From NCBI GenBank assembly GCA_039184335.1, contig JBCDBD010000013.1, positions 5,368 through 69,367 on the forward strand: a stretch of DNA of 64,000 bases. The letters are read 5' to 3'. Shown one piece after another: positions 17,849 to 26,483 of this stretch; the stretch's first letter is position 1; every line of letters starts with the position of its first letter. The translations under genes and the position numbers were made by a program. The notes under the pieces are model-generated. The model was not told the DNA's origin. It was given only the letters and a program-made list of their open reading frames with translations, and ran no database searches. Source of the DNA: JBCDBD01 sp039184335. Its GTDB lineage: Bacteria; Bacteroidota; Bacteroidia; Flavobacteriales; Flavobacteriaceae.

Positions 17849-18775
17849 TTATTTAATTTTAGAGGCCAATAAATAGAGAACGGCCATACGAATAGCCACA
17901 CCATTTTCAACTTGATGTAAAATAATGGATTGATTTGAATCAGCGACATCGCTTGTAATCTCTACACCTCTGTTGATTGGCCCTGGGTGCATGACAATAA
18001 TTTCTTTGTCAACACTATTCAACAAAGACCTGTTCAATCCAAATTGCTGTGTATACTCACGGACCGATGGAAAATAACTGATTTCCATTCGCTCATTCTG
18101 GATTCGAAGCATATTGGCCACATCACACCACTGCAATGCCTTTTGCAAGTCAGTCTCAACCCCAACCCCTAAAGATTCAATGTATTTTGGAATCAAGGTC
18201 CTTGGACCACATACTTTTACCTGGGCACCTAATAGCTTTAAGGCAAAAATATTGGACAACGCCACCCTAGAGTGTAGAATATCACCTACTATGACTATCT
18301 TCTTGTTCGCCAAATCCCCTACTCTTTCCTTTATCGAGTAAGCATCCAATAGGGCCTGGGTAGGGTGTTCATGGGCACCGTCACCTGCATTGATGATTGC
18401 TGCATTTACATGTTTTGACAAAAAAACACCCGCCCCGGCATTCGGATGCCGCATTACCACCATATCTACCTTCATAGATAGAATGTTATTTACAGTATCG
18501 ATCAAGGTTTCCCCTTTCTTTACCGAAGATTGTGAAGCTGAAAAGTTGATTACATCAGCCGATAATCTTTTCTCTGCCAATTCAAATGAAAGCTTGGTCC
18601 TGGTGCTGTTCTCGAAAAAGATATTGGCAATGGTGATATCTCTTAAAGTAGGTACTTTTTTAATGGATCTGTTGATGACCTCCTTAAAATGGTCTGCCGT
18701 TTCAAAAATGAGTTCAACATCTTTTTCGTTCAGATATTTTATTCCTAATAAATGGTTGACACTTAATTCACTCAT
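17849..18775 (-). CDS. pyrB: Aspartate carbamoyltransferase catalytic subunit
   Basis: A 308-residue enzyme joining carbamoyl phosphate and aspartate in pyrimidine synthesis. The carbamoyl phosphate motif FFENSTRTKLSFE lies near residue 46. HEHPTQALLDAYSI near 130, KIVIVGDILHSRVA near 147 and VMHPGPINRGVEI near 260 are all conserved. The ATG at 18775 (MSELSVNHLLG) starts one base after the pyrR stop and is preferred to a TTG 18 bases upstream. No pyrI regulatory subunit is present, so regulation probably falls to PyrR or substrate supply. Confidence 0.95.
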   Translation of the reverse strand: MSELSVNHLLGIKYLNEKDVELIFETADHFKEVINRSIKKVPTLRDITIANIFFENSTRTKLSFELAEKRLSADVINFSASQSSVKKGETLIDTVNNILSMKVDMVVMRHPNAGAGVFLSKHVNAAIINAGDGAHEHPTQALLDAYSIKERVGDLANKKIVIVGDILHSRVALSNIFALKLLGAQVKVCGPRTLIPKYIESLGVGVETDLQKALQWCDVANMLRIQNERMEISYFPSVREYTQQFGLNRSLLNSVDKEIIVMHPGPINRGVEITSDVADSNQSIILHQVENGVAIRMAVLYLLASKIK

Positions 18776-18776
18776 T

Positions 18777-19322
18777 TCATGATTTTTTCCCAACTAGATA
18801 AACAATATCCTCACCATCATTTTCTTTCCACATCACCTTGACCCTATCATTGTTTATGGCATCTACCTGTCTACCCCTATAGTTGGGTTGAATGGGCAAA
18901 TGTCTGCTAAAGCGTCTATCGATCAATGTCAATAATTCAATTTCTTGTGGTCTGCCAAATGACTGTATGGCAGTAAGTGCAGCCCTTATACTTCGGCCAG
19001 TATACAATACATCGTCTATGAACACTACCTTTTTATCTTCTACCAAGAAATCGATTTTTGTGGTATTTGCCTCCAATGTTTTGTCTCCTCTTCTAAAGTC
19101 ATCACGATAAAAAGTGATGTCTAAAAAGCCCAATCTAATATTTTTGATCTTATAGTCTTTGGACAAAATCTCTTCCAATCTTTCGGCCAAAAAAACCCCC
19201 CGAGGCTGAATACCTATCAGAACAGTGTCATTGAAATCTAAATGGTTCTCTACGAGTTGACAGGCCAGGCGATGAAGAATGATATGTATCTCTTTTGAGG
19301 AAAGCAGTACTTTTTGACTCAT
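18777..19322 (-). CDS. pyrR: PyrR bifunctional pyrimidine regulator / uracil phosphoribosyltransferase
   Basis: A 181-residue phosphoribosyltransferase-fold protein with the PRPP loop VVFIDDVLYTGRSIRAAL near residue 95 and IGIQPRGVFLAERLE near 37. Family members convert uracil to UMP, and in Firmicutes bind pyr mRNA to attenuate transcription. The start MSQKVLLSSKEI at 19322 fits the family; 34 extra codons upstream run into the rpsA terminator and are rejected. pyrB follows with a one-base gap. I see no anti-terminator structure ahead of this operon, so RNA-based control is unproven here. Confidence 0.92.
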   Translation of the reverse strand: MSQKVLLSSKEIHIILHRLACQLVENHLDFNDTVLIGIQPRGVFLAERLEEILSKDYKIKNIRLGFLDITFYRDDFRRGDKTLEANTTKIDFLVEDKKVVFIDDVLYTGRSIRAALTAIQSFGRPQEIELLTLIDRRFSRHLPIQPNYRGRQVDAINNDRVKVMWKENDGEDIVYLVGKKS

Positions 19323-19391
19323 GGGCTTCGCTACCGTCTCTATTACTGCAAAAGTAATCAATTCCAAAAAATAAGGTACCATGAAAAGACA

Positions 19392-19413
19392 AGCCCAGGC
19401 ATGTGCCTGGGCT
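19392..19413 (-). terminator. Intrinsic terminator downstream of rpsA
   Basis: A GC-rich inverted repeat AGCCCAGGCA / TGCCTGGGCT lies 25 bases beyond the rpsA stop. It is flanked by a T-rich tract on both strands, stronger on the plus strand. It separates rpsA from the pyrR operon. Confidence 0.8.
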
Positions 19414-19438
19414 TTTCTTTTCATGGCGAATCATAATC

Positions 19439-21271
19439 TTACTTATTCTTCTCCGCTTCCATCTTATCTTTTAATGCCTGTAGCTGCGCATTGGCATCAC
19501 CAAGGGTAGGTGCTGCCTCTTCAGTTGCGGCTGCCCGCTTTTTGGCTGCTTTTACATTACGCTCTTCTTGTTCTTTAAAAATAGCTGTATGGCTTGCCAC
19601 AACACGTTTGAAGTCTTTGTTGAACTCTATTATCTTAAAATCAACTTCTTCACCCTTGGTCAATTTCTTGCCATCTTCTTTTTCCATATGTCTTGATGGA
19701 ATAAAGCCTACGATATCTTCATTGAACTTTACCGTGGCACCTTTGTCTACAATTTCCGTCACAGCTGACCTATGCACACTGCCCTCAGCAAACTCCTTGG
19801 CATACTTGTCCCAAGGGTTTTCTGTAGTTTGTTTGTGCCCTAGGCTCAACTTACGCCCTTCAACATCAAGCTCTAAAACTTCAACTTCCAATTTGTCACC
19901 AACTGCAACAAACTCTGATGGATGCTTGATCTTTTTGGTCCATGAAAGGTCAGAGATGTAAATCAATCCATCAATTCCTTCTTCAAGTTCTACAAAGACA
20001 CCAAAATTAGTGAAGTTTCTGACTATGCCTTTATGTCGTGATCCGACAGGATACTTAGAAGTAATGTCTGTCCAAGGATCTGGTGTTAGTTGTTTGATTC
20101 CCAAAGACATTTTTCGTTCTTCACGGTCCAATGTCAAAACTACGGCCTCGACCTCATCACCAACTTTCACAAAATCCTGTGCGGAACGCAAATGGGTTGA
20201 CCATGACATTTCAGAAACGTGTATCAAGCCTTCAACACCATCGGCAACTTCAATAAAAGCACCATAATCTGCAATAACAACGACTTTTCCCTTAACCTTG
20301 TCGCCTACTTTGATCTCGTCACCCAGAGCATCCCAAGGATGTTTCTCCAATTGCTTGAGCCCCAGCTGAATTCGTGATTTATTGTCATCAAAATCCAAGA
20401 TGACCACATTTAATTTTTGGTCTAACTCAACTACTTCATTTGGATGGTTGATCCTACTCCATGAAAGGTCAGTGATATGTACGAGTCCATCAACACCTCC
20501 TAGGTCTATGAACACTCCATAAGAAGTGACATTTTTGACAACCCCTTCAAGCACCTGTCCTTTTTCCAATTGACTGATGATCTCTTTTTTCTGCTCTTCA
20601 ATATCGGCCTCGATCAACGCTTTGTGCGATACTACCACATTCTTGAACTCATGGTTGATCTTGACGACTTTGAATTCCATGGTCTTACCAACATACTGAT
20701 CGTAATCCCGAATGGGCTTGACATCAATTTGGGAACCTGGCAAGAATGCCTCAATACCAAATACATCGACTATCATACCCCCTTTGGTTCTGCATTTGAC
20801 AAAACCTTGTACAATCTCTTCCTTATCGTGGGCAGCATTGATTCTATCCCAAGCCATGATTGTTCGTGCCTTTCTATGGGACAACACCAGTTGCCCTGTT
20901 TTATCTTCACGAATATCAATGAGCACCTCTACTTTGTCACCCACCTTTAAGTCGGGATTATAGCGAAATTCGTTTAATGAAATGACTCCCTCAGACTTCG
21001 CATTGATATCGATGATAGCTTCCCGTTCGGTCATATGTACAACCTTGCCTTCTACAACCTCCTCATCTGCCGTATCGACAAAATTCTCTTCAACAAGGGT
21101 TTCGAATTCTTGAAGCTTGGTATCATCGACACGCTCAATGCCCTCTTCATATTTTTCCCAATCAAAATTCTCCAAATATTCCTTGGGGTCTTGTTTGGGG
21201 ATTTCCGCTTTTGTTTCTTGGATTTCTTCGGTAGTAGTTTCTACCTCAGGAGTTGTTTTTTCTTCAGCCAT
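19439..21271 (-). CDS. rpsA: 30S ribosomal protein S1
   Basis: A 610-residue S1 protein that helps recruit mRNA to the 30S subunit. After an acidic N-terminal tail (residues 1-60), six S1/OB-fold repeats are readable from recurring motifs such as GVISLNEFR, GVFIDLGGVDGLVHITDLSW, GAFIEVADGVEGLIHVSEMSW and GVFVELEEGIDGLIYISDLSW. The Glu/Ala/Lys-rich C-terminal tail is low complexity. It is a single-gene unit with its own promoter and terminator. Bacteroidota rely little on Shine-Dalgarno pairing, so S1 is likely important for initiation. Confidence 0.96.
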   Translation of the reverse strand: MAEEKTTPEVETTTEEIQETKAEIPKQDPKEYLENFDWEKYEEGIERVDDTKLQEFETLVEENFVDTADEEVVEGKVVHMTEREAIIDINAKSEGVISLNEFRYNPDLKVGDKVEVLIDIREDKTGQLVLSHRKARTIMAWDRINAAHDKEEIVQGFVKCRTKGGMIVDVFGIEAFLPGSQIDVKPIRDYDQYVGKTMEFKVVKINHEFKNVVVSHKALIEADIEEQKKEIISQLEKGQVLEGVVKNVTSYGVFIDLGGVDGLVHITDLSWSRINHPNEVVELDQKLNVVILDFDDNKSRIQLGLKQLEKHPWDALGDEIKVGDKVKGKVVVIADYGAFIEVADGVEGLIHVSEMSWSTHLRSAQDFVKVGDEVEAVVLTLDREERKMSLGIKQLTPDPWTDITSKYPVGSRHKGIVRNFTNFGVFVELEEGIDGLIYISDLSWTKKIKHPSEFVAVGDKLEVEVLELDVEGRKLSLGHKQTTENPWDKYAKEFAEGSVHRSAVTEIVDKGATVKFNEDIVGFIPSRHMEKEDGKKLTKGEEVDFKIIEFNKDFKRVVASHTAIFKEQEERNVKAAKKRAAATEEAAPTLGDANAQLQALKDKMEAEKNK

Positions 21272-21382
21272 CTGCTGATTTATTTTGTATTCTACAGCGA
21301 CACAAGAGTTAAACGATTACTGCAGAAGTTGTTATTGTTTTCAATTCCCCTTTCTCTCTTGATTCTTCGTCAAAAAGGAGTG

Positions 21383-21413
21383 CAAAAATACAATTAAATA
21401 TTTGTTTCACAAA
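21383..21413 (-). promoter_or_regulatory. rpsA promoter (Bacteroidota type)
   Basis: On the minus strand TTTG (complement of 21410-21413) is followed after 19 bases by TATTTTTG (complement of 21383-21390), an excellent match to the TTG / TAnnTTTG consensus. Transcription would start near 21376, leaving a leader of about 105 bases before the ATG, long enough for autoregulation as known for S1 in other bacteria. Confidence 0.75.
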
Positions 21414-21526
21414 CCGAACCCTCAAAGTTATTGATCTCTATATGCTGTTAATAAAAATTAGGCATCAATTGTGACTTTTATGGCTATCTTGTTTCTTAAT
21501 ATTAACCATTAAAAATCACAAGAATT

Positions 21527-21907
21527 ATGAGTGTTAAAGCAAAATACCAACCTGTTCTTGACTTAGGCCAGAAACTTGGAATCAAAGATGGTGATGTTTC
21601 TGAAGATGGAGGGGTACTAAAGTTAAAAGGAGTCGCCAACACCCCTTATGAAAAGAACGCCATCTGGGATAAAATAAAGGAAATCGGTGGTGAAAGTCCA
21701 GCAGATATAAAAGCCAACATTACCGTGGCGGATGATTCGGTCTATCATCGACATACCGTCAAAAGTGGGGAGTCTTTAAGCAAAATCGCCAAACATTATT
21801 ATGGTGATGCCATGAAATACAATGAAATCTTTAAGGCAAACACTACTATTCTTGATAATCCCGATTTAATCCATCCCGATCAGGTTTTGGTGATTCCAAA
21901 CCCATGA
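21527..21907 (+). CDS. BON/LysM-domain protein (Kbp/YgaU-like)
   Basis: A 126-residue soluble protein with an N-terminal BON-like region (residues 20-65, LKLKGVANTPYEKNAIWDKI) and a C-terminal LysM domain (residues 74-124, HTVKSGESLSKIAKHYYGDA ... ILDNPDLIHPDQVLVIP). It resembles E. coli Kbp/YgaU, a potassium-binding protein, but is shorter. There is no signal peptide. It stands alone, with a strong hairpin just downstream. Binding of K+ or peptidoglycan is inferred from domains only. Confidence 0.85.
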   Translation: MSVKAKYQPVLDLGQKLGIKDGDVSEDGGVLKLKGVANTPYEKNAIWDKIKEIGGESPADIKANITVADDSVYHRHTVKSGESLSKIAKHYYGDAMKYNEIFKANTTILDNPDLIHPDQVLVIPNP

Positions 21908-21928
21908 CCATTTGAAATCTGGGCATAA

Positions 21929-21956
21929 CAAAGGGCGGCCATATGGCCGCCCTTTG
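21929..21956. terminator. Shared bidirectional terminator between the LysM gene and cmk
   Basis: A perfect 28-base inverted repeat (CAAAGGGCGGCCAT and its complement) fills the gap between the convergent genes and abuts the cmk stop at 21957. Short T/A runs flank both sides, so it can serve both strands. Confidence 0.85.
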
Positions 21957-22655
21957 TTATTCGTCCCTATTTATTATTCGAAGGGCATATCTATAGATTC
22001 GTTCAAATTGCTCATCCAAGCCCATATCACTATTGTCAAATTCAATTGCATCGGTAGCCTTCACCAGAGGGGAAATCGCCCTATGGGTATCAATATAGTC
22101 CCTTTCTGCAACATTTTTCAACACCTCTGCATAGGTCACTTCAGATTGCCCCCGATCTATCAACTCTTTATACCTACGGTGTGCCCGTTTTTCAGGTGAA
22201 GCTGTCATAAATATTTTTAGCTCTGCATCTGGAAATACCACAGTGCCGATATCACGGCCATCCATGACCATTCCCTTGGTCTTTCCCATTGCTTTTTGCA
22301 TCTCAACGAGCATTTCACGTACTTCTTTGATGGCAGCAACTTTGCTGACATGCTTAGATATCTTCATGGTTCTGATCTCTTGCTCTGCATTTTCCCCATT
22401 CAGGTATATTTCTGATTGTCCAGTTTCTGTATTGGGTACAAATTTTAATTCAATATGGGGCAATGAGGCGGTCAAAGCGGGAACATCAACCTCGCCATTG
22501 ACAAAAAAATCGTTTCGCAATGTATATAAGGTGACAGCACGGTACATCGCACCAGTGTCAACATAGGCATAATCGAGGGTTTTGGCCAAGTGTTTCGCTA
22601 TCGTACTCTTACCCGTGGAAGAATAGCCATCTATCGCAATTGTGATTTTTTGCAT
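21957..22655 (-). CDS. cmk: Cytidylate kinase
   Basis: A 232-residue P-loop nucleoside monophosphate kinase converting CMP/dCMP to diphosphates. The P-loop ITIAIDGYSSTGKSTIAK is at the N-terminus, YVDTGAMYRAVT near residue 33, VMDGRDIGTVVFPDAELKIF near 130 and ARRR-like PEKRAHRRYKEL near 155. The ATG at 22655 is used; the longer frame begins with GTG one codon earlier. It lies 20 bases after lon and is probably co-transcribed with it. Confidence 0.95.
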   Translation of the reverse strand: MQKITIAIDGYSSTGKSTIAKHLAKTLDYAYVDTGAMYRAVTLYTLRNDFFVNGEVDVPALTASLPHIELKFVPNTETGQSEIYLNGENAEQEIRTMKISKHVSKVAAIKEVREMLVEMQKAMGKTKGMVMDGRDIGTVVFPDAELKIFMTASPEKRAHRRYKELIDRGQSEVTYAEVLKNVAERDYIDTHRAISPLVKATDAIEFDNSDMGLDEQFERIYRYALRIINRDE

Positions 22656-22675
22656 CACCTAAAAATAACCAGAAT

Positions 22676-25159
22676 TTATGGACCTAAGGGCCAAAGCTTC
22701 TTGGGGTTTTTAACTTTCTGGTTGGTCAATGCAATTTCAATAACTTCACTCATATCATGAACAAAATGAAATTGTAATCCCTTTACATATTCCAACTTGA
22801 TTTCTTGGATATCCTTTCTATTGTCTTCACTGAGAATAATTTCTTTGATACGTGCTCTTTTGGCCGCCAGTATCTTTTCCTTGATCCCACCAACAGGAAG
22901 TACCTTACCCCGCAATGTTATCTCACCGGTCATGGCCAAACTCTTTTTAACCTTGCGCTGTGTGAACAACGAAACCAAAGAGGTCAACATGGTGATACCG
23001 GCACTTGGCCCATCTTTCGGGGTAGCCCCTTCGGGAACATGGATATGAACGTTATATTGATCGAACACGTCGGCACCAATACCAAAACTATCGGCATTTG
23101 ATTTAATATACTCCATTGCTATGGTAGCAGATTCTTTCATTACCTTTCCGAGATTACCTGTAATGTTCAAGGCACCCTTACCTTTCGAAAGTATGGATTC
23201 AATGAACAATATATCGCCACCGACACTCGTCCAGGCCAATCCGGTGACTACTCCTGCCACTTCATTGTTCTCATATTTGTCACGTTCCAATCGTGCAGGT
23301 CCCAGAACTTTTTCAATGATCGCATTGGTTACCTTAACATTATATGCTTCTTCGATTGCAATGTTTTTGGCTGCATACCGCACCATTTTAGCCAATTGTT
23401 TTTCCAAGCTTCTCACTCCAGACTCCCGGGTATACCCTTCAACTATTTTCTCTAACTGCGGCTTTCCAATTTTCAAGTCCTTATTGGAAAGGCCGTGTTC
23501 CTGCAATTGCTTGGGAAGTAAATGTTTTTTGGCAATCTCTATTTTTTCTTCAATGGTGTAGCCTGTTACGTTGATGATTTCCATACGATCGCGAAGCGCT
23601 GGCTGTATGGTACCCAAATTGTTCGCGGTAGCTATAAACATGACCTTCGAAAGATCATAGCCCATCTCCAAAAAGTTATCGTAAAACTCGCTGTTCTGTT
23701 CTGGATCCAAAACTTCAAGCATAGCGGATGATGGATCGCCCTGGTGACTGTTTGAAAGCTTGTCGATTTCATCCAATATAAACACGGGGTTCGAAGTACC
23801 GGCCTTTTTGATACTCTGAATGATTCGGCCTGGCATTGCCCCAATATATGTTTTTCTATGTCCTCTAATCTCAGCTTCATCGCGAAGACCTCCCAATGAC
23901 ATTCGTACATATTCCCTACCCAAGGCTTCGGCTATCGATTTTCCCAATGAGGTCTTGCCGACTCCTGGAGGGCCATATAGACAGAGAATAGGGGATTTCA
24001 TGTCATTCCGCAATTTTAAGACTGCTAAATACTCTATGATACGGCGTTTTACATCTTCTAGACCGTAATGGTCGCGATTCAAAATCTTTTGTGCCCTTTT
24101 TAGGTCAAACCTGTCTTTTGAAAACTCGTCCCAAGGTAATTCCAAAAACAAATCCAAATAATTGCGCTGTATCGAATATTCAGCAACCTGTGGATTCATG
24201 CGTTGCATCTTCCCCAATTCCTTTTCAAAGTGGTCCTTTATTTTCTTTGACCATTTTTTTTCTTTTGCTTTTTGCCGCATTTCATCAACTTCTTCCTCAT
24301 AAGAGATGCCACCCAACTCTTCCTGTATCGTCTTCATTTGCTGATGAAGAAAATATTCACGCTGCTGTTGGTCCATATCATGGCGCACCTTTGACTGAAT
24401 ATCATTCTTCAGCTCCAACTTCTGGAGCTCTAAGTTCATATATTTTAAGGTGGCCAGTGCACGGTCTTGCAGATTCTCAATTTCAAGCAGTTTCTGTTTC
24501 TCATTGACCGAAAGGTTAAGGTTTGACGAAACAAAATTGATGAGAAAAGAGTTGCTCTGAATATTTTTAATGGCGAAAGTGGCCTCACTAGGGATATTCG
24601 GATTATCTCTGATGATCTTAAAGGCCAATTCTTTGATAGAATCAATTATTGCTAAAAATTCTTTACTGGTCTGGTCTGGTCTAACCTCATTGGCTTCCCG
24701 TATCGTTGCTGTCATGTATGGCTTTTCGGTAATCACCTGCGCAATTTCAAAACGCTTTTTGCCTTGGATTATGACTGTGGTATTGCCATCGGGCATCTGC
24801 AACACCCTTAATATTCGGGCAACGGTTCCCAATGTGTTGATATCTTTTACCCTCGGATTTTCAGTTTCCTCATCCTTCTGTGAGACAACCCCAATAGTCT
24901 TTGAACCATTATTGGCATCCTTGATCAAATTGATGGATTTGTCCCTTCCAGCAGTAATCGGTATAACGACCCCTGGAAACAAAACAGTGTTGCGCAACGG
25001 CAATACAGGTAAGGTCTCTGGTAAGACCTCATTGTTCATTTCCTCTTCATCTTCAGGTGTTAATAACGGTATCAATTCAGCATCTTCATCGATACCCTGT
25101 AAAGACATATTGTCAAAATTCGAAAATTTTAATACTCCCATATCATGTGTTTCGGTCAT
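22676..25159 (-). CDS. lon: ATP-dependent Lon protease
   Basis: An 827-residue Lon (LonA) protease that degrades misfolded and regulatory proteins in the cytoplasm. It has an N-terminal substrate domain starting LPVLPLRNTVLFPGVVIPI near residue 48, a coiled linker, the AAA+ module with Walker A GPPGVGKTSLGKS and Walker B VFILDEIDKL, and the protease domain with the catalytic Ser in PKDGPSAGITM and Lys in GGIKEKILAAKRA. All active-site residues are present. An acidic segment (residues 24-45) precedes the first domain. Confidence 0.96.
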   Translation of the reverse strand: MTETHDMGVLKFSNFDNMSLQGIDEDAELIPLLTPEDEEEMNNEVLPETLPVLPLRNTVLFPGVVIPITAGRDKSINLIKDANNGSKTIGVVSQKDEETENPRVKDINTLGTVARILRVLQMPDGNTTVIIQGKKRFEIAQVITEKPYMTATIREANEVRPDQTSKEFLAIIDSIKELAFKIIRDNPNIPSEATFAIKNIQSNSFLINFVSSNLNLSVNEKQKLLEIENLQDRALATLKYMNLELQKLELKNDIQSKVRHDMDQQQREYFLHQQMKTIQEELGGISYEEEVDEMRQKAKEKKWSKKIKDHFEKELGKMQRMNPQVAEYSIQRNYLDLFLELPWDEFSKDRFDLKRAQKILNRDHYGLEDVKRRIIEYLAVLKLRNDMKSPILCLYGPPGVGKTSLGKSIAEALGREYVRMSLGGLRDEAEIRGHRKTYIGAMPGRIIQSIKKAGTSNPVFILDEIDKLSNSHQGDPSSAMLEVLDPEQNSEFYDNFLEMGYDLSKVMFIATANNLGTIQPALRDRMEIINVTGYTIEEKIEIAKKHLLPKQLQEHGLSNKDLKIGKPQLEKIVEGYTRESGVRSLEKQLAKMVRYAAKNIAIEEAYNVKVTNAIIEKVLGPARLERDKYENNEVAGVVTGLAWTSVGGDILFIESILSKGKGALNITGNLGKVMKESATIAMEYIKSNADSFGIGADVFDQYNVHIHVPEGATPKDGPSAGITMLTSLVSLFTQRKVKKSLAMTGEITLRGKVLPVGGIKEKILAAKRARIKEIILSEDNRKDIQEIKLEYVKGLQFHFVHDMSEVIEIALTNQKVKNPKKLWPLGP

Positions 25160-25313
25160 TCTGTCATCAATATGAAGTCTCTCTTAACGGTTAAAAGTAG
25201 ACCCCACTTTTCAAAACCCTTTAAAAACAAGGGATTGAAAAACAAAACAACCATTTTTTATTCTACTTTGAACAATTGTTATGCCATGAAGGATAAAAAC
25301 TTTACCGAAAAAG

Positions 25314-25341
25314 TGTAACAGAAAAAAAACTGTTTCATCTA
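25314..25341 (+). promoter_or_regulatory. Candidate ECF-type promoter of the sigma operon
   Basis: TGTAAC (25314-25319) and CATCTA (25336-25341) are separated by 16 bases and lie 21 bases before the TTG start. A similar pair precedes the second sigma gene at 44543-44567, suggesting each sigma factor recognises its own promoter. Confidence 0.45.
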
Positions 25342-25362
25342 TTATACAAACCATTCGACTTT

Positions 25363-25920
25363 TTGAGCCACCAAAATGAACATACTGACGCATTGTTGCA
25401 ATTGTGTCTAGAAGGGAAACAAAGTGCACAACTGGAAATTTACAATCGGTATTACAAGGCCATGTACAATATTGCCTTACGAATTGTAAAACATACGGCA
25501 GAGGCCGAAGATGTCATGCAAGAATCGTTTTTAAACGCGTTTACGAAACTGCATACATTCAAAGGCGAAGTCACCTTCGGGGCTTGGTTAAAAAGAATTG
25601 TGATAAACAACAGTATCTATCATTATAGAAAACAGCAAAAAAACAAAGCTGTGGATTTAGATGAGGTAATGTACAAGGTCGAAGATAATGATGGGGTTGA
25701 CTTGGATTACAATGGTTTTACGGAACTGAAGGCTCAAAAAGTGATGGAAACCATGAAATGCTTAAAAGACAATTACAGAGTTTCTTTGACCTTACACCTT
25801 ATTGAAGGGTATGATTATGAAGAAATAAGTACAATTATGGATATCAGTTATGCCAATTGTAGAACGACAATTTCTAGAGCCAAAGAAAGTCTGAGAAAAA
25901 AATTGTTGGTAAATATTTGA
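25363..25920 (+). CDS. ECF-type RNA polymerase sigma factor
   Basis: A 185-residue sigma-70 family factor of the ECF group. Region 2 runs from about residue 20 to 85 (YNRYYKAMYNIALRIVKHT, EDVMQESFLNAFTKLHTFKG, FGAWLKRIVINNSIYHYRK). Region 4 is near 135-180 (IEGYDYEEISTIMDISYANC, TTISRAKESLRKKL). The only fitting start is a TTG at 25363. The next gene starts 2 bases after its TGA. The operon with a membrane-anchored partner and two exported repeat proteins suggests an envelope-sensing regulon, which is inference. Confidence 0.9.
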   Translation: MSHQNEHTDALLQLCLEGKQSAQLEIYNRYYKAMYNIALRIVKHTAEAEDVMQESFLNAFTKLHTFKGEVTFGAWLKRIVINNSIYHYRKQQKNKAVDLDEVMYKVEDNDGVDLDYNGFTELKAQKVMETMKCLKDNYRVSLTLHLIEGYDYEEISTIMDISYANCRTTISRAKESLRKKLLVNI

Positions 25921-25922
25921 TT

Positions 25923-26483
25923 ATGAAAAAGGACAACATTGAAAAACTGTTTGAACGACTGAGCGGGGAATTTGATTATGAAGAACCCGGAACAGGACAT
26001 CAAGAACGGTTTTTAGAAAAACTGAACCGATCAAATAGGGTGATTCCCCTAAAGCAAAAAAAGACCAACTGGTGGAAGATACTTTCAATAGCAGCCTCAA
26101 TTGCCCTCTTATTTGCCTTGGGTATCCAATGGTTCAACACTCCCACTACGATTAAAGAGCAAGTGGTGGAAATCGCCCCTGAAGTCTCAGAAACTGAATT
26201 TTACTTTGCCAGTCTCATAGAGGAACAGGTTCAAGAACTGCAAAATGCAAAATCACCAGAAACTGCCAAATTGGTTGATGATACGCTTTTACAACTGAAC
26301 AGATTGGAGGCTGATTACAATAAACTTGAACAGGAACTGGTCAATGGTGGTAACAGTAAGATTATTTTGAACGCAATGATCATCAATTTTCAGACCCGAA
26401 TCGATCTGTTGCGCGAAGTACTGACCAATATCGATGAAATAAAAAATTTAAAACCATACAATGATGCGAATTTTACTCTTTAA
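25923..26483 (+). CDS. Putative membrane-anchored anti-sigma factor
   Basis: A 186-residue protein with a short cytoplasmic N-terminus (KKDNIEKLFERLSGEFDYEEP), one transmembrane helix at about residues 50-70 (WWKILSIAASIALLFALGI) and a periplasmic helical domain of about 110 residues with coiled-coil character. The layout is that of an anti-sigma factor, although no zinc-binding HxxxCxxC motif is present. It starts 2 bases after the sigma gene. Assignment rests on topology and context. Confidence 0.72.
   Translation: MKKDNIEKLFERLSGEFDYEEPGTGHQERFLEKLNRSNRVIPLKQKKTNWWKILSIAASIALLFALGIQWFNTPTTIKEQVVEIAPEVSETEFYFASLIEEQVQELQNAKSPETAKLVDDTLLQLNRLEADYNKLEQELVNGGNSKIILNAMIINFQTRIDLLREVLTNIDEIKNLKPYNDANFTL

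Noticed and set aside
19323..19424. Longer pyrR start with 34 extra residues
   Set aside because: The extra codons run into the rpsA terminator hairpin and have no similarity to PyrR N-termini.
23121..23561. A 146-codon open frame opposite lon
   Set aside because: It lies in a shadow frame of the strongly conserved lon coding sequence and has no family resemblance.
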